From Onchidella celtica (taxonomy: Eukaryota > Mollusca > Gastropoda > Systellommatophora > Onchidiidae), in contig OZ007567.1 of assembly GCA_963931925.1 (NCBI GenBank), positions 77,690,686-77,754,685 on the forward strand: a DNA stretch of 64,000 bases. Reading direction: 5' to 3'. Positions 11,901 to 26,900 of this stretch are shown piece after piece; positions within the stretch are counted from its first letter, which is position 1; every line of letters starts with the position of its first letter. Under the pieces are notes generated by a model. The model was not told the origin of the DNA. It saw only the letters and a program-made list of their open reading frames with translations, and did not search any database. Made by a program: the position numbers and the translations under genes.

Positions 11901-14900
11901 CCAAGTCACAGTCTGAAGCAGCATCCAAATCTTCTCGTTTGCCTCGAAGCAGCAAGGAATCAACACCTGCAGATGACAAAACTAGCACAAGTGCGGCATC
12001 ATTGTCATCATCATCCTCAGATGTCCAATTGAAATTATCTACTGAAGCTCTTAGTGTGCCACAGGCTCAACCAACTCAGGTAAAAGAAAAGAAAAGAAAT
12101 TCGTTAAAGAATGGAGAGGATACGAATGGCAGAATGACAAAATTTAAACCATCTTTTCTCTGATAATATCATTTACAAAACTAGAAAGATAGTCAAGACA
12201 GTCTATATTGGAGATAAGTGTATTCTAGAAGTGAGCAAATAGTTCTAGGTAGATACTATAAGAGTTGATTGCTAGGACAGTCAGGGCTTTCATACTGCAT
12301 GCACCTAATTGCTTCATTTTATATCCCAAGTGTTAACATAAGAAAAGGTTTGCCATATCATTCCATTGTCACACCAAATGTGAAATTTTAGAGTGATGCC
12401 TTTCTCATTTTTTTCAAAGTTTCTTGTTCTGAGCCAGTAAGCTAGGTGTCATTATTAATATCGAATCTTAAGTTACTTTTGCTTGTTTTTTTTTTAAACA
12501 GCAGATGAACCTGAGCCAATTGAGCACCATGTCTGGATCTCAATCATCTATTGATGAGCGCTTGACAAATGTTCAGCAGCAGCAAGAAATTGAAGGACTA
12601 AGAATAGAAGTGAAAGACCTTAATGAGAAACTAGAGACCCTGAAGATTAAAAGAGGAGAGGACAAAGTTAAACTGAAGGAATTTGAAAAGACAAAAATCC
12701 AACTTCAACAGGTAAGAGGGAGAAATGTTGCATTTGAGCACAACTTACCTTTTCTTATTCCAATAATCACCGATAGTAGAACCTTCAAAATATTTATCTG
12801 CGTTTATGAAGTGAAGTCATGTGATAGACGCTAATTCTCATGATTTCGTCTTTGCAAATAGCGGTGTTGTGCAGGAAAGGAACTTATGTAAGTCTTTGTA
12901 TCTGTATCGCTGGTCTGAGAAAATTGATTACATTTGTCTGTGTGAATTGCACATTATTTAAGTTCTCAAATAATTTTGTTCTGTCCACGGAAAGCCATCT
13001 TAATCTGGGAATCAAAAACAGTTTTAGAATGCCAAACGCTCACTGGATATATTTGAACTGCATACTCTGGGTTTGGTATAAATCCACCAGCAGGTGAAAT
13101 TGTACTTTCCAGTACCGTAAACAAATTAATCACCAATGATTTTGAATTTCACAAGTTCTTGCATGAAATTTCAGCTCCAGGAATACAAGTCAAAGATGCA
13201 GGAAACGCATGCAGACTTACAGAGACAGCTTCAAGCTTCAAAGAAGGTAAAATGGGAAAAGGAAATTGCTTGTATATTGTAAGAATATTTGTTTCAGTTT
13301 AATGGGGTCTTTAGAGGATAGATATATTGACACTTAGCCTGTCTTTTTATTCACCTCACTTTATCTGGCTTGATGTGAAAGGTCTGAGAAATTTAGAGGC
13401 TAAACCTTAGTTGGTGCCTGAAGACTATTTAGATTCTGTGATTCAACTGTTACGTATTGTTGTAATCGGATCTGAATATATAAAAGAAACTAGATCTGAA
13501 AAACAGCTCTGGAATTGCTGTCTTTTTTTTTCTCATGGTCATATGATTTATTTTTTATATTTACCAGACTACACATATTTGCATTACAGGAACTGTCAGA
13601 AGTACGCCAAGAATTTGAGCAGTACAAAGAAGAGATGGCAGATGTAACTGAGACTGTAGAGATGGCTACACTAGATAAGGAAATGGCAGAAGAAAAGGTT
13701 GGTTTTGTCATTTGAATTCCCTCCCTTGTTTCCTGAGGATGAAATCACTTTGTCACTTTAAATTTTGATGTCTTTAACAGGTAAAATAATTTTACGGTTT
13801 AATCATTCTATTTTTTGTGACACTTCCCAGTACTCTGATCACCCTTACAGGAATTAGACCTTTACAGAAATGTCTGCTGATGCTTATCCATTATTATATC
13901 TGAATATCAGCATTTATATTTCAGGTACAAAAAACGGAGTGTGTCCATTTTCTGATAAAAAACTAGTTCATTTCATCAGTTTCTGTGTGTGCGCTATTCA
14001 TGACTAATTTGAAATGACCTTGTATATCATCAGGCTGAGAGTTTGCAGGCTGAATTGGATACTATGAAAGAGAAGGTTGAAGAGCTGACCTTAGATTTAG
14101 AACTGCTGCGTGGTGAGATCACCGAGAAAGGTATTGACAGTATTGTACCCGTTGCAATGTCATAAGTGTCATTTGTCTCAGACTAAAAGAGTTGGTTATA
14201 GGGGTCTTCATTATAGTGTGCTTATAACTGTAGGTACTTGTTAAATTAGTGTCTGTGTGGTAAAACTAGAAGTAATTTGTACTTTGAGAGTATTGATGTA
14301 CTCTTTTGTCTTTAAATTTCAGTTGGAAGAATACTGGCTTTTTAACTGTGATAATACATACTAGATCAACATGTGCAGTTTTTGTAACATAAATCAATCA
14401 CATAACTCTAAAACAAACAAAAAATTTGCACATTCTGAACAAATGAATTAATTTTGTTACCAGGCAGGATGCCAAAAATTTTATATTATGTTTCGGGCTT
14501 AATTCAGTGCAATGCATTTTTTTCAGGTTCAGATGGTGTAGCAGCTACATTTGAAATGAAACAGATGGAACAACAAAATGAGAGGATGAAGGATGCTCTA
14601 GTCAAGTTAGTAGATACAGATTATTAGGAGAACAGCTATTTATGTTAATATTATAAGTTGATTTGTAATGGAAATATTTTTTTTTAAATCTGAAAGATTA
14701 TCGAATTCAGTTTCACAGTTTTGGATGACGTGATTGAAACAAATCATTATATTATATGTCATAGTCATTGCTGACTTTATCATGACAAATAATAAAGTCC
14801 CCATTACGAAAGTGACATTAGTTTGACTCACTGCACCCTGTCCACGACAGTTGAAGTATTTCCTTGCATATGTATGCTTTTTAAAGAAGTTACTGAACAT

Positions 14901-17900
14901 TTTTCTGCATAACTGATATGTATTCATTTACCTCCTTTTCAGACTACGTGACATGTTAAATGCAGAGAAGCAAGATCGTCAGCGAAGTGACAAAATGGTT
15001 GAAAAACTAGAAGGTGAGCTGGGTGCACTGAGGAAAGAAAAAGAACGACTGCAAGGACAGGTAGCCAATTATGAAAAGGAGCTCATTGACCTCAAAGAAC
15101 AAGTTGATGCTGCTTTAGGGGCAGAGGAAATGGTGGAGCAGCTGACTGAGAGGAACTTGAAGCTGGAAGATGATATCAAGGAAATTGTTGAAGAGAAGAA
15201 TGATTTGGTAAGACATTAAGTTTGATTCAAGTTAGGCTGTTGTTGGGGGAACCATGGGATAGCCCAGTGCGCTTATCGGCCATTTTTGATGTAAGGACCG
15301 ACACATCACTATGGTGATAATAACATTAATTTTGATTCGTTAGCTGATTTGCACTGCGAGCGCTTCAGGCGTCGCGAACCAACCGGCAGCGAACTAAAAG
15401 TAGTTCACTACAGTAAACAATGGCACATGTGTATATGCACATGGGAGACATTCAGTCAATTCTTTCACTTCCTTTCCCTTGTTTACACAGATGGTAGGGT
15501 ATCTGACCAGCTTGGATCCATCCTTTCCACCCCTGTCATAACAGCCAACTGCAATGCAACCAGCAGGCATTTTAACCGCTTAGACATATCATGAAGTTAC
15601 ACTCATCAGCTGATCCACCGGCCATCTTGGGTGTTGGAAGAACAAAACAAAAACATTCTGTGACGTCATTCGCAATGGGCCTGTTTTACATAGTATTCTT
15701 TAGCTGAACAGTGAGCAGAACTCAGTATATTCTCTATTCGGCTTTGTAATTAGCCTACGGTCCCTTAACCCCTTGAACCCTGGCCACTTTGCCATTAAAA
15801 ACCCCTATCTAGGGCTTCATCTGCCAAAAACGCCCATATCAAAGTGGTGCAAGTAGCGCAATAATCATAGAAGCTGGGACAGAAATAATTGATAGGGATG
15901 TTATGTAAATACTCTTCTTACTTTCAAAGCCAATATCGCTGTGTTTGATGCCACTTGGACCTGCAGGTGGATCTACCTTTTTTCGCCCCTGAACAGGAAG
16001 GAGTTTCACCAGCACGGTTCATTATTGATTTTTCAACTAAAAACAACAACCAGGCACATCTATGGGTGCAGCCATTTGCAATTACCATATTTCTAAGTGT
16101 GCGACACCGGAAGCCACCCATTGAGCCTATTTTTAACCATTTCGGACAACGAAGTTTAGGATAGGAGTGTCAGACCGGTGTACCGGTTGGTAGGGTAGTT
16201 GTAGCAGTGGAGTCCAACCGGTGTACTGGTCGGTAGGGTTCAAGGGGTTAACAAAGCCTTAATATTTGATAATCTTCACATGTGGACTGAGGCTTCAGCA
16301 GCTTTTCTTATGCATTGATATTTGTGTAGCTACCTGACAAAATGAGGCACTTCATGCATTTTGGTGGTATGGAGATATTGGTATCCCCAAACAGGTTATA
16401 CAAAGTCCTTTCATTTGGAAAAAGAAAAATATTGCTGTAATTTAATTAGGAGAGAAGATATGGCCTCTCAAAGACAGGAAGTGACACATCCACAGTTTTG
16501 AGAAAAAGGCGTTTAATGTTTTAGCTTTTAGTTAAAATTATTGATGGTGACTCAATTCAAGGTCAGTTTTGAGACATTTACTCTTCTCAAACAGGATTAT
16601 CATTTGGAGAAGGGATAATAAAGAGGTTAAAGTTTTCAAAAATACTGAAAATGCAGAATCGACAAAATTGACCCTATGATGCCTTTTAATCATTTTCTCG
16701 AATCAAGTAGTGCCGAGATGTGCCTCATTTTGTCGGGCGGCTACACATTTTATTTCTCTTTCACTTTCAGGCATTAGAAGATGTCTGATTTAGGGGTAAG
16801 CCAGGCCAAGGCTGGCGGAGGCCCCACACTGGTGGCTAGCTGCCTAATTATTATGCATCACACCAAAACACTACTTACAACCCACACTGCGACCCACTTG
16901 GATGCTAGCTGACGGACCACCATACGCTGGCGGCAAATGTTATAGTGCAGTGCAGTGTAATCACCAGTCACCAGACTGGTTTCAACTCGCCGTTTCAAAG
17001 GAATATATTTGACAATACTAAGCACGTTATGTGCACAATTTTATCATGCAAATAGTCTTCTGACCGGTTCCCATAATTTTAATAAGAAATGTGTGGATTT
17101 GATGATTATAATAAAAATTATTACTAAACAATACCTTCAGATGAGAATTGGGTCACGACGACCTACTCACTTTGTAAACACAACAGCAAGCAACGCGACT
17201 GCCTCGCCGATTCTCGCACTGTTTACACATCGGTTTGAAATAGAAAATGACCTGTTTTTTTTATGAAACCTTAAAGCCAATCAGATGAACTTTAGATCGG
17301 TAGTTTCAGTTTGTTTCTAGCAGCCATGGAAGTTGAGTGACACATGAGTGAAGTTAAGACACGGTATTTGATATTTTGTATTGTGTTCACTTCGAAGATA
17401 CATTGAGATCGACAGAAGGAAAGTTGCTGTTTATTTATATAGATATCATATCTAAATAAGTACACCTGTCTTCTTTCTAAGCTATTTTAAATGCAGATAA
17501 AATCACACTTTGGGCTCCTGAAATCAGTCCCTAGGTTGGCGAACAATCAGCCCCTTGGTCGGTGCTGCATCAATCGGTCACACTGACATGAATGACCATT
17601 GGTTCCCCAGTAATGTTTAATCTATTTTTATTTGAAGTATCAGAACTGCTTTTGAACCAATGAAATGTCACGAGTCATCCTATCTATCGATAGAAATGCC
17701 AAGGCTGTGCTATTTTCGGCAAACACAGAAATAGCCGTGGCAACACCACCTGCCCAGATCCAGTCTGTTCAGTTGAACAGACAGCCACCAAAGCTGGCAC
17801 TACACTACTCCCCAGTAGGGGGATCTACCACCCCAGCCTAAGCTTTGGTCTGTCTTACCCCTTAGTGAGAGTTTGAGAAACATGGAACAGTAGCAATACC

Positions 17901-20900
17901 ATCCTCTTCCCAGATTTTCAGGCCAAATTTTCATTTGTTTTTAATAAGTTAGGTAACCAACAATTCTGTCATGAAATTTGTTTGAAGAATGAGAGTTAAA
18001 CACAGTTGTTTTCAGATTGTAGCTGAGATCACATAAAACAGCCACAGAGAGTTTGGCCATCCTGGGTTTACTGTGACGTTGTTCAGATATGTATGAATAC
18101 TTCACACATTGTTTGAAGAAGTAGGAGAGTTTGAGTTAGGTTTCACGACAAAAATCTCATAGGGAAATGGACACTTCACAAGTAGTTTATTGATTTATTT
18201 ACTCATTTGTATTGTGATTCGTCAAATCTTAAATTTAGGGATTTGCTCTTTAAGGGCTATTTCGCTTGACAGTATTTGATTTGATTTTGATTTTACACAT
18301 CTAGGAAGCACTGAATGATATGAATGAAGAACTGCAGGAAAACGCCAGAGCAACAGAGCTGGAACTGAGAGAGGAGGTTGATATGAAGAGCATCAAGCTT
18401 CAGGAGGTAAGACAGTAGCTTCAGTTTGGGTGCAATTTTCATTTGAAAAGGGTGTTTGCCAAAGCTAGATAAAAGTTTCATTTGGAATTTTTAATAGTAG
18501 CAGGCTGCTGATATCTGCTTTTAACTTTATTATGACAGTAAGTATTGATGTATTTTGTGCTTGAAGATTACAAGTTACCCAAAATTTGTTGGAGTGAAAT
18601 GCACTTACAATTTAAAGGCACACAGACTTGGGGAATATTTCATTGTGTGATAAAAATATAGTGCCTTAAATATCTGGTTCAGTTATTGGGAAAATACCAG
18701 AAGATCTAACTTCAGACCTGTTAATGAATTGAGATGATCTTATCCTTGTTTTTGTTTTTTTTTATTAAAGAGAAAGCATTTCTGGACTGACAGTTTATTG
18801 GTAAAATTACTATTTGTGGTATCTGTTTCTGTAGTTCTCTTATTGCTCATTGTTGTTTCATTTTACATAGCTTCAGCGGAAACTGGACGGCACATCGGAA
18901 ACATTTGCAGAGTATGACAAGACTTTGAACAAATTCAGGGATCTTGTTGCCAACCTCCAGGTTATATTTGTTCAGTTATTTTAGATTTGTATGATCTTGC
19001 AAATACTGGTCTATTTATTTATCCCTGTCCATTAGATTAACCATCCTATGAGAAATTTTATTAGATATATAATGTAGCTGCAACTCTGACATACCCTTGC
19101 TAATGGTTGATTGAAGAGATTATTATGAAATATTTGTATTTGTATTTGTATTTGTATAACTCTTTAATCCCATTTGGGAAATTTTGCCTTTGTGCCATTG
19201 CAGCCCAGTTATAACTGGAGCAGGCACGTCGTCGCCACAGTGCAGCGCCGGTCGGCGTTTTTTTTTTTTTTTGGGGGGGGGGGGGGAGAGATGAGGGGGG
19301 AGGGACTGGTAGAGATGAATTTAATTTAATTTTGCCCGGGCAGCGGCCTGTTCGGCCTGCTCTTTACGATTTCCAACTGCCAAGGTATCTTTAACGTGCA
19401 CACGGGCCCTCCGAATTTTTTCGTCCTTATCCGAGAAGACTAGGTACTCGATCCTACCCCTCAATAGAATCAGGGACACGAAAATATGAGAAAAATCCCA
19501 AACTTCCAACATGCCTGCACGGCCCGGGTTTCGAACCCGGGACCCTTGGCACGAGAGGCGAGCACCTTGCCTCTAGACCACCTTGCCTCTAGTAGCTTTT
19601 TATGTCATCCCATGTTTTAAGTCTAGGTGGTCGGTTTTCTTTCCAAGTGAAAGAGGTGCAGAATGTCATTAGTACAATTTCCAGGATGAAAACAGTGTTT
19701 TGTTTTAAGTTCAGATTTTATTCTATCAGTTGGTAATTTTTTTCTCCTTGTGATGAAAATTAACAACAATAATTTTTGCAATGTGAACCCCGTATGTCAC
19801 ATGGATAATTCCAAATCAGTAATTGGAAGGACTGGAGTAACCATCTATGGGTGCTTGAAAAAGTGGGTAGCGCGAGATATTTGCTTCGCAAAATTTATTG
19901 TTAATTATAAAAAAATCTTTTTCCATCAGGAACAACTTCGCAGTAAGCAACAGGAAAGTGAAACAAAGGTGGAAACGCCAACTGTGGAATTGATGGACTT
20001 CAAGACCAAATTTGCAGAGACAAAGGCATATGCAAAGGTTAAGAATTGGATTTTCAATCAATTATTTATGTACAGTTACCTCCTCTGAGGACTAATGTAC
20101 TTTTTTTTTAATGCTAATGTGCATCTCTTTTGAAGTAACAGAAACTGGGTGTCACAGAGCTAAGCTTTGCTTGAAAATAGAGCTATGCTTTCAGATTTTT
20201 ATTTTATTTTTATATTGTGTTGTGGAATAAAGTGTTTGAAGAATATAATGCTAACGTGCCAAAATCTACAAAGTTGTGTATTCCATTGTTATATAGAATG
20301 GTAGTTGCCAAAGATGTTGATACCAGTTGTTTTTGAACTAGTTATTGCACACATTTTTAGTGGGACTCATTGCACATTCACATCAGTATCAGGGAAGGCA
20401 TGGTGATTGAAGCATGTAAGAGGATAAAGCTTGGGAAGTAAATATCATTGTCAGCAAGATTAAGCTTTTTTGTATAAAGATTCTCTTCACCGTCTGATCT
20501 TTGTATCTTCAAAGAACAGTGTAAAAATGTAAACAGTGTAAAAGTTTTGAAATATGCATAAAAATTAATACTTTGGGTCATTTTGTACAGTCAAGCCTTA
20601 ATAGCAAAGATCCATTTGTTCCTCATATTTTCAGACTATTGACATGGAGTTAAGGAAACTGGATGTCCAGCAAGCCAATTCCCATATCAAAATGTTGCTG
20701 TCATTTATGGCTGAAGCCTTCATGGGCAGGGGTGGTAAGTTATTGATCAGTAATGTTAAATAATAGAGTGAGCCAGTGCAGTGCCACCTACTTACCTTGA
20801 ATGTTGTTGGAAAGACAGTCAGTAGAATTGATTCAGACCTGTAAAATATCTGACTATAGTCGGATCTCTGACTATTTTATCACGACCAAAAAAAAAGTTA

Positions 20901-23900
20901 CCTCGGATTTCTGACAATTTTTGTTTTATGCTGAAATATAAGTACTCATATACTCATGTATTCTTGCTGCGCTGCTACGGTACCGAAAAAATTTCAGACT
21001 ATTTTGTCACCAGCCACTTACAGGTCTGTTGATTGGATCTCTTGATGTGAAGAGGATTTTTATGACATCATCCTGAAAATTTGGACAGTTATGATGATGG
21101 TCTGTAACAGGCCCAGTTAGCATTATTTGTTTATTGAATGAATGTCAGTCAATTGAATGAGTATACTACATGAGTTGTAAAAAATCTTGTTTAGCTTCTT
21201 AGAATTTTGGCATTTGAGAAGATTAATGTTTAATGAAAAGGCTGTTTACAGATCAATCGCTTTTAATTCTTGGGATTTTTTGTCACAGGTGATCATGATG
21301 CCATGTGTGTTTTACTGATGATTCCACGCATCATCAACAAGGCAGAGCTCTTGGCATCTCAAGTGAAGGACAAGGTAAGGTGTTTATGTGTCTTTCTGTG
21401 ATTAATTGGTTTCACTTTATTGGTTCCAGAAAACAGTAATTTACCTCCATGAAAACAAGGTTAGGTTTGTTTGGGATTAGTAAGTCATAAAGGAATAAAG
21501 GCAAAATGGAAATTTGATCGTTATCTCTGAGAGATGAGGCTGTAGAGAATTCTGTGCGTATACTTTTGCAGTTGGTTATGCACTTCTGTTATTCAGTCTT
21601 GTGAATATCTATCCTTTAATGCTTCCTGAGCTCCTGTCACTACCATTATCTATTTGTGTTCATGAAAATTATCATGTTACCTGTTTTTCTTTTCCAATCT
21701 AGTTTGAGGTTTCAGACAAGATAGAAAGAGATCACGTACTGAAAAGTCACAAAGCCGAGCAGTGCAGTTTTGCAAATCATCTGATCTTGCTTCTCACTTC
21801 TCTTCAGGGCATTATGAAGCAGTATGAAAGGTGAGTGGATATATCATATATTATTATCTATTAAGACATCTCTTTTAACTGTTCAGACTTGATGCTTGAG
21901 GCAAGAAGAATACCAGGTAATGGTGGATTGTGAGTACTTACATTGTGTGACATATGTCAGTATCAGTAGCTATGTTGGTGGCTTGCTGGTTGAAAGACAG
22001 AACTTGCTGTTATTCAAAAAATATGATTCCCAAAACCACAAGACTGCAGAGAGTTTTTGGACAGACTTGGTGATGCAGTTACGGACATAAATAAAATCAT
22101 GTTGTCAGGAGTACAATTTCTTCCAAGATATACAACATGAATGGATTGAAAGTGCTGCGGATATCACAGCTTTCATTGAACATAACTTGGAAATCATATC
22201 AGGAAATCAAAACGAATCAATATGAGGATGCGATGAGATTTAAACATTGTCATTCAAGGCAGTTATTTAACTCAGTTCTGTTAAAAGATTTCATGTCACT
22301 GAAGCTTAGGTGTATGGTTTAATTTGTCATGTGCCAAAATACAGGCACTAACACAGATCTCTGGAAACATGCATTGGAACATCACAGTCATAATGGCTGT
22401 TGTGTTAATTTTGTATTAATCTCTTCATACATAGTATGCACTTTCTTAATATACAAGGGGACAAGGTGGTCTAGAGGCAAGGTGCTCGCCTCTCATGCCA
22501 AGGGTCCCGGGTTCTAAACCCGGGCAGTGCAGGCATGTTGGAAATTGGATTTTTCTCATATTTTCAAGTCCCTGGTCCTATTGGGGGGTAGGATCGAGTA
22601 CCTAGTCTTCTCGGATAAGGACGAAAAAATTCGGAGGGCTCGCGTGCACGTTGCGCACGTTAAAGATACCTTGGCAGTTGGAAATCGTAAAGAGCAGGCC
22701 GAAAGGCCGCTGCCCGGGCAAAATTGAAAATTGAAATTAACAGATTAAAATTTATCCATATCATCCCCCCCACCAGCAACAACAAAATTTATTATTCATT
22801 ATTAAATATATATTGTTATTAATAAATATTCAAATATTATTTGAGTTGTATGTTGTGTGAACTGATGTGAGTTGTGAACTGCTGTGAGTTGTGAACTGTT
22901 GTGAGTTGTGAACTGCGCCAGCAGGCTGCGTTACAATTTGCTCTGAGATAGAGAGAGAGAGTGAGCGAGACAGGGAGAGAGAAAGAAGCAGTGCAGTGTG
23001 TTGAGCGCTTCGCAGGCAGCTCCATTCTGCTCTGTGGTTGACATGTTGTTTCTGTAAAGCGCATAGAGCATTTTAAATGGATATGCGCTATATAAATGCT
23101 ATACATTATAAATTATTAATGACACTTACAAGTATGTCTTTTACTCACTTGAAATTTAGAAGTATTTGTTATCAATGAAATAAACTTTTTTTCCCCCTTT
23201 TTTTAGTGCCTTGAACAGCTGTAGCACTGAGCTGTTCTTGAAAATTGGAACTCTTCTGCCAGAGATGTCAGCCCATGAAAAATCAGTAGATTACTTCATT
23301 GATTTGCTGCGCAAGGATCAGGTAAGCAAGGATTATGTGGCATTGACAGTTAAAGATCATTGGATTGGTGATCTGAAATGCTGAAGTAATGAACCGCCTC
23401 CTATACCAGTCTGGTATGTGAATGAAAATATTTTAGAAATTCCATGTTATCGTTTTTACCCTCTCTTTTACATTAAAAACTCAGCTCTTCCATTACCAAG
23501 TTCATTGGTTTGGACTGCAGAACTTTATAATATTTTGTGAGTCCTCATCACAGGATGTTTTAGAGACTGACATTGAAATTTTGATATCTATTGATATTGC
23601 ATGGTTTGTTGGTGACTTGGGGAAAACAAATATGGTTTGTTAGTGCAATTTCACACCCATCATTCAATTAAGAATGGAGACATTGATATCGGTTTGTTTC
23701 CATAACAGCTGGACGAGACGGTGTCTGTAGATTTGCTGGAGAAATCCATCAGCTTTTTCCAGGTAAGTAAAACAGATCGGGTTTGTACTCTTGAGAGACA
23801 AGAAGCATATTTGGTTTGTTTCTGACATGCTTTGAAAGGAATCACATTATGTCACAACTACATGTTATTGGGAACAGCAACACAGTGGATAGTTGTATTG

Positions 23901-26900
23901 TAGTTTGCAGAGGCAAAAAGGGGGGGCAAAAGAGATTGCCAAAGTTTTCACGACCGTCGTATGCATGTATGGCATATTTAACTACAGGCATTATCTTCTT
24001 GTACCTGACTTTTTAATTTGAGTTCCATAAGATTCCCCTGAATGACTCGCTGAGACTACTTTATGTAGATTAATACTGAAATTACTACAAATTTGTCCCC
24101 TACTAGTGTCTGATTTTCATAGACAGCGAATTTGGTGTAGTGAACCAAATTGTGTTACTTCAATTGCTTTTAATTATCATTTACCTGAATCTTTGTTTGA
24201 GTTTCATAAGATTCTCCTGAACTGCCACAGAGTCTACACAGAGTTATGTAGATTGAGAGAACAATTATCTCTACAAACTGCTCCCTGCCAATGCCTTATA
24301 CTCATAGATAGCGAATTTGGTGAGCAAGCCAACATGTGTCATTTCAGTTGTTCTTAGTATTTTTAATTATTGTTCTCTTTTGCTGGTTTTTTTCTTTGTT
24401 AGCAACTGTACACTGTTCATCTGTCTCATGAGCGTGTTGACTGCACACATATGATGTCAAATGATGTACGTGTTGTGCTTAGTGCAAGTGATGCCATCTC
24501 AACAGAGATCACAAGATTGAAAATTCTACTCCTGGTCAGTATGAAGGCAGTTATTGAAAATGTCATGAAAAGTAGTGAACCCTTCGCCTTATTCTGTCTT
24601 CACATCATCACCTTTTGAGAAAATCACTTACATAAAGTTTTGATAGTTCAACTTCACAAAGTGTCAGAACAACTTTTTTTAACACTTTATAATTTACTAG
24701 ATGACCTACCGGGTATTGCCCGGAATCAACAATCATGTGCTTCCCCCTCCCCCCCTCTCTCTCTCTCTCGTATAATAAAAGTAATAAACTACTTAACTAC
24801 AGTCTTGCTTCAGAACTCATGCGCACCAGAACACTACGCACCAAAATAAACGCTTGATACGGTTACTTTTTATGACATGCACGGTACTATATATTACGAA
24901 ACAAACATGCAAAAATACAGATGTTACATAGCAATAAACATTGTCATTTTTTTAAAAATACATGCTTGAAGTAAACAACTTTTAATTATAGCCATCATCT
25001 TCCTTATCTCAATTGCCACCTTCCTGCCAAATTTAAGGCCTGAAGAGTGTATAGTTTGGTCAGTTAGTCATGCCAAAGGTTGCAAGTTATTGAAATATAT
25101 AATAGATTCCCAGAGGTGAGATACCTTCATGGTTTTAGTAGGTATTACAGAATACACTTTGTTATATGCCACATTATGACCTATCTCAATTTTTTAAATA
25201 AAAAGTGGAGCTAGAATGGAGCAGTATTGGAGCAATAAAATATGTGACAATTAGTTAATAAATGTATCTGCGAACCTAGATGGGTGCTGGGTCAAAGTAC
25301 ACAAATTATGACAAAAATATATTGATTTACAAGAAAAATGAAACACGTGGGTGTTATTTACTAATGCTTGTAATATTTGACCCAACTACCATTTCGTTCT
25401 ACCAGAACAGTTGTTACATCCATTCATGGTTTGTGCTGTAGCCATCCTTTATGTTCTTAAGGGGGGGTGCGGGTCCTGAAGGCGATTTTTGTTATTATGA
25501 GAAGTAGACACTTTTAACTATTATAATCGAATTCAGAATGTCTGAATTAGCAGAAAAAAAAATGTAAAAAAATTTGTTTGTCATATTTGTGATGTTTCCA
25601 CTTTCTCTCACTCTTCCTCTCACTAACTTTCTTCTGACACCAGCCGTGATAGGCACGGCACAAACACACTATCTCTCTTCTATAAGTTATAACAAACGAT
25701 ATCTGTATTGCTTATCTATACAATAATTATTCATTCATTCAATAATAATAGGAACATAGGTCATACAATTTCACGTGAATTTCGATGGAATGAAATCAAT
25801 GCAAATCAGTACATGATAATTAAAAGGGCTTCGTAATATTCAATTTCTAGCACATTTTATAAAACACATGGGTACATTCAGCATAAGGAAACCTCTCCTT
25901 TAGGGGTGTATGGCGCTATCTGGGCACTGGTTCTTCCTCTCTACTCTGGCTTGACTGCGCAGTTAGATCAACAGGTATCGGCAGGTGCCAATAGGTCGGG
26001 AAGCCAAGACGCCACGATGTCGTAAATCAAAGGACAAGAAGTTGAGAAGCCAAGAAGCCACGATGTCGTTAATCAAAGTACAAGAAGTTGAGAAGCCAAG
26101 AAGGTGTTGTTCTTCCTCCTCTGTAGAAAAACAATCGCAACTTCCTAATCTACTGCTGGAAGGCATGACTTCCATACTTACTCCATGACGGATATTCATC
26201 ATTAGTACCTTTAACCGCTGACACCGTTATCAGTCAGGCTGCAGCTCCCATACTCCATAGGCTCCCATAAAGGCAATAGAATAAACGATCAATACAGTTT
26301 TAATGATATTTACACGTTCCCCACGAAGAATAACGCTCTCTCTAACAGACCCCATCCTATAAGGTTTCGTAACATATATGTAACGGCGTTTCCGTGACTC
26401 TCTCAGAGGCAGTAGTTATACCAAAGTAAACCCCCTAGATTTAGGTTCTACAATTATGAACATTAAGTAAAATACACATACATCGTACAATTAACTTACC
26501 ACTCAGCAACAGCTCAAATGCCGACAAGATACCAAAGATACCACGCTCTGACAAAGGATGTTTGCGGGTTCCCTGACCTTCCCCACTCACAAGACTAGTA
26601 CAAAGTTACAGTTGCAGTTGTGGTCTCCTCTTCGGCACGAAGCTGGTGAGTGCTCTCAGCGGTCTGAAGTTGGAAGGAGCGTTCGAGGATTTATACCCAG
26701 TCGGGTAGCGTCCCAAGACGCTCACCGAGTGTACATTATTTATCCTAATAGCCACCCCCGTCGACTCCACGTCAAATACTATTGAAGCATCTCTACCCCC
26801 CAAGCAATTCCCAGGTGATCTGATCGTCAAGTACGGCGGTCAAGTAAACACTACCCTTTTTGGGTGTCAAAGCGCTTTCCGTTGTATCCCTTACTTTCCC

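Noticed and set aside
16771-16799. Apparent exon after TTTCACTTTCAG reading ALEDV then stop, with a GTAAGC donor nearby
   Set aside because: It resembles the following DCTN1 exon by chance, contains a stop, and exons 10 and 11 already join in phase with conserved sequence.
19505-19590. Functional tRNA gene
   Set aside because: The A- and B-boxes belong to a dispersed SINE head with a long non-tRNA body and a poor acceptor stem; three copies show the same extension.
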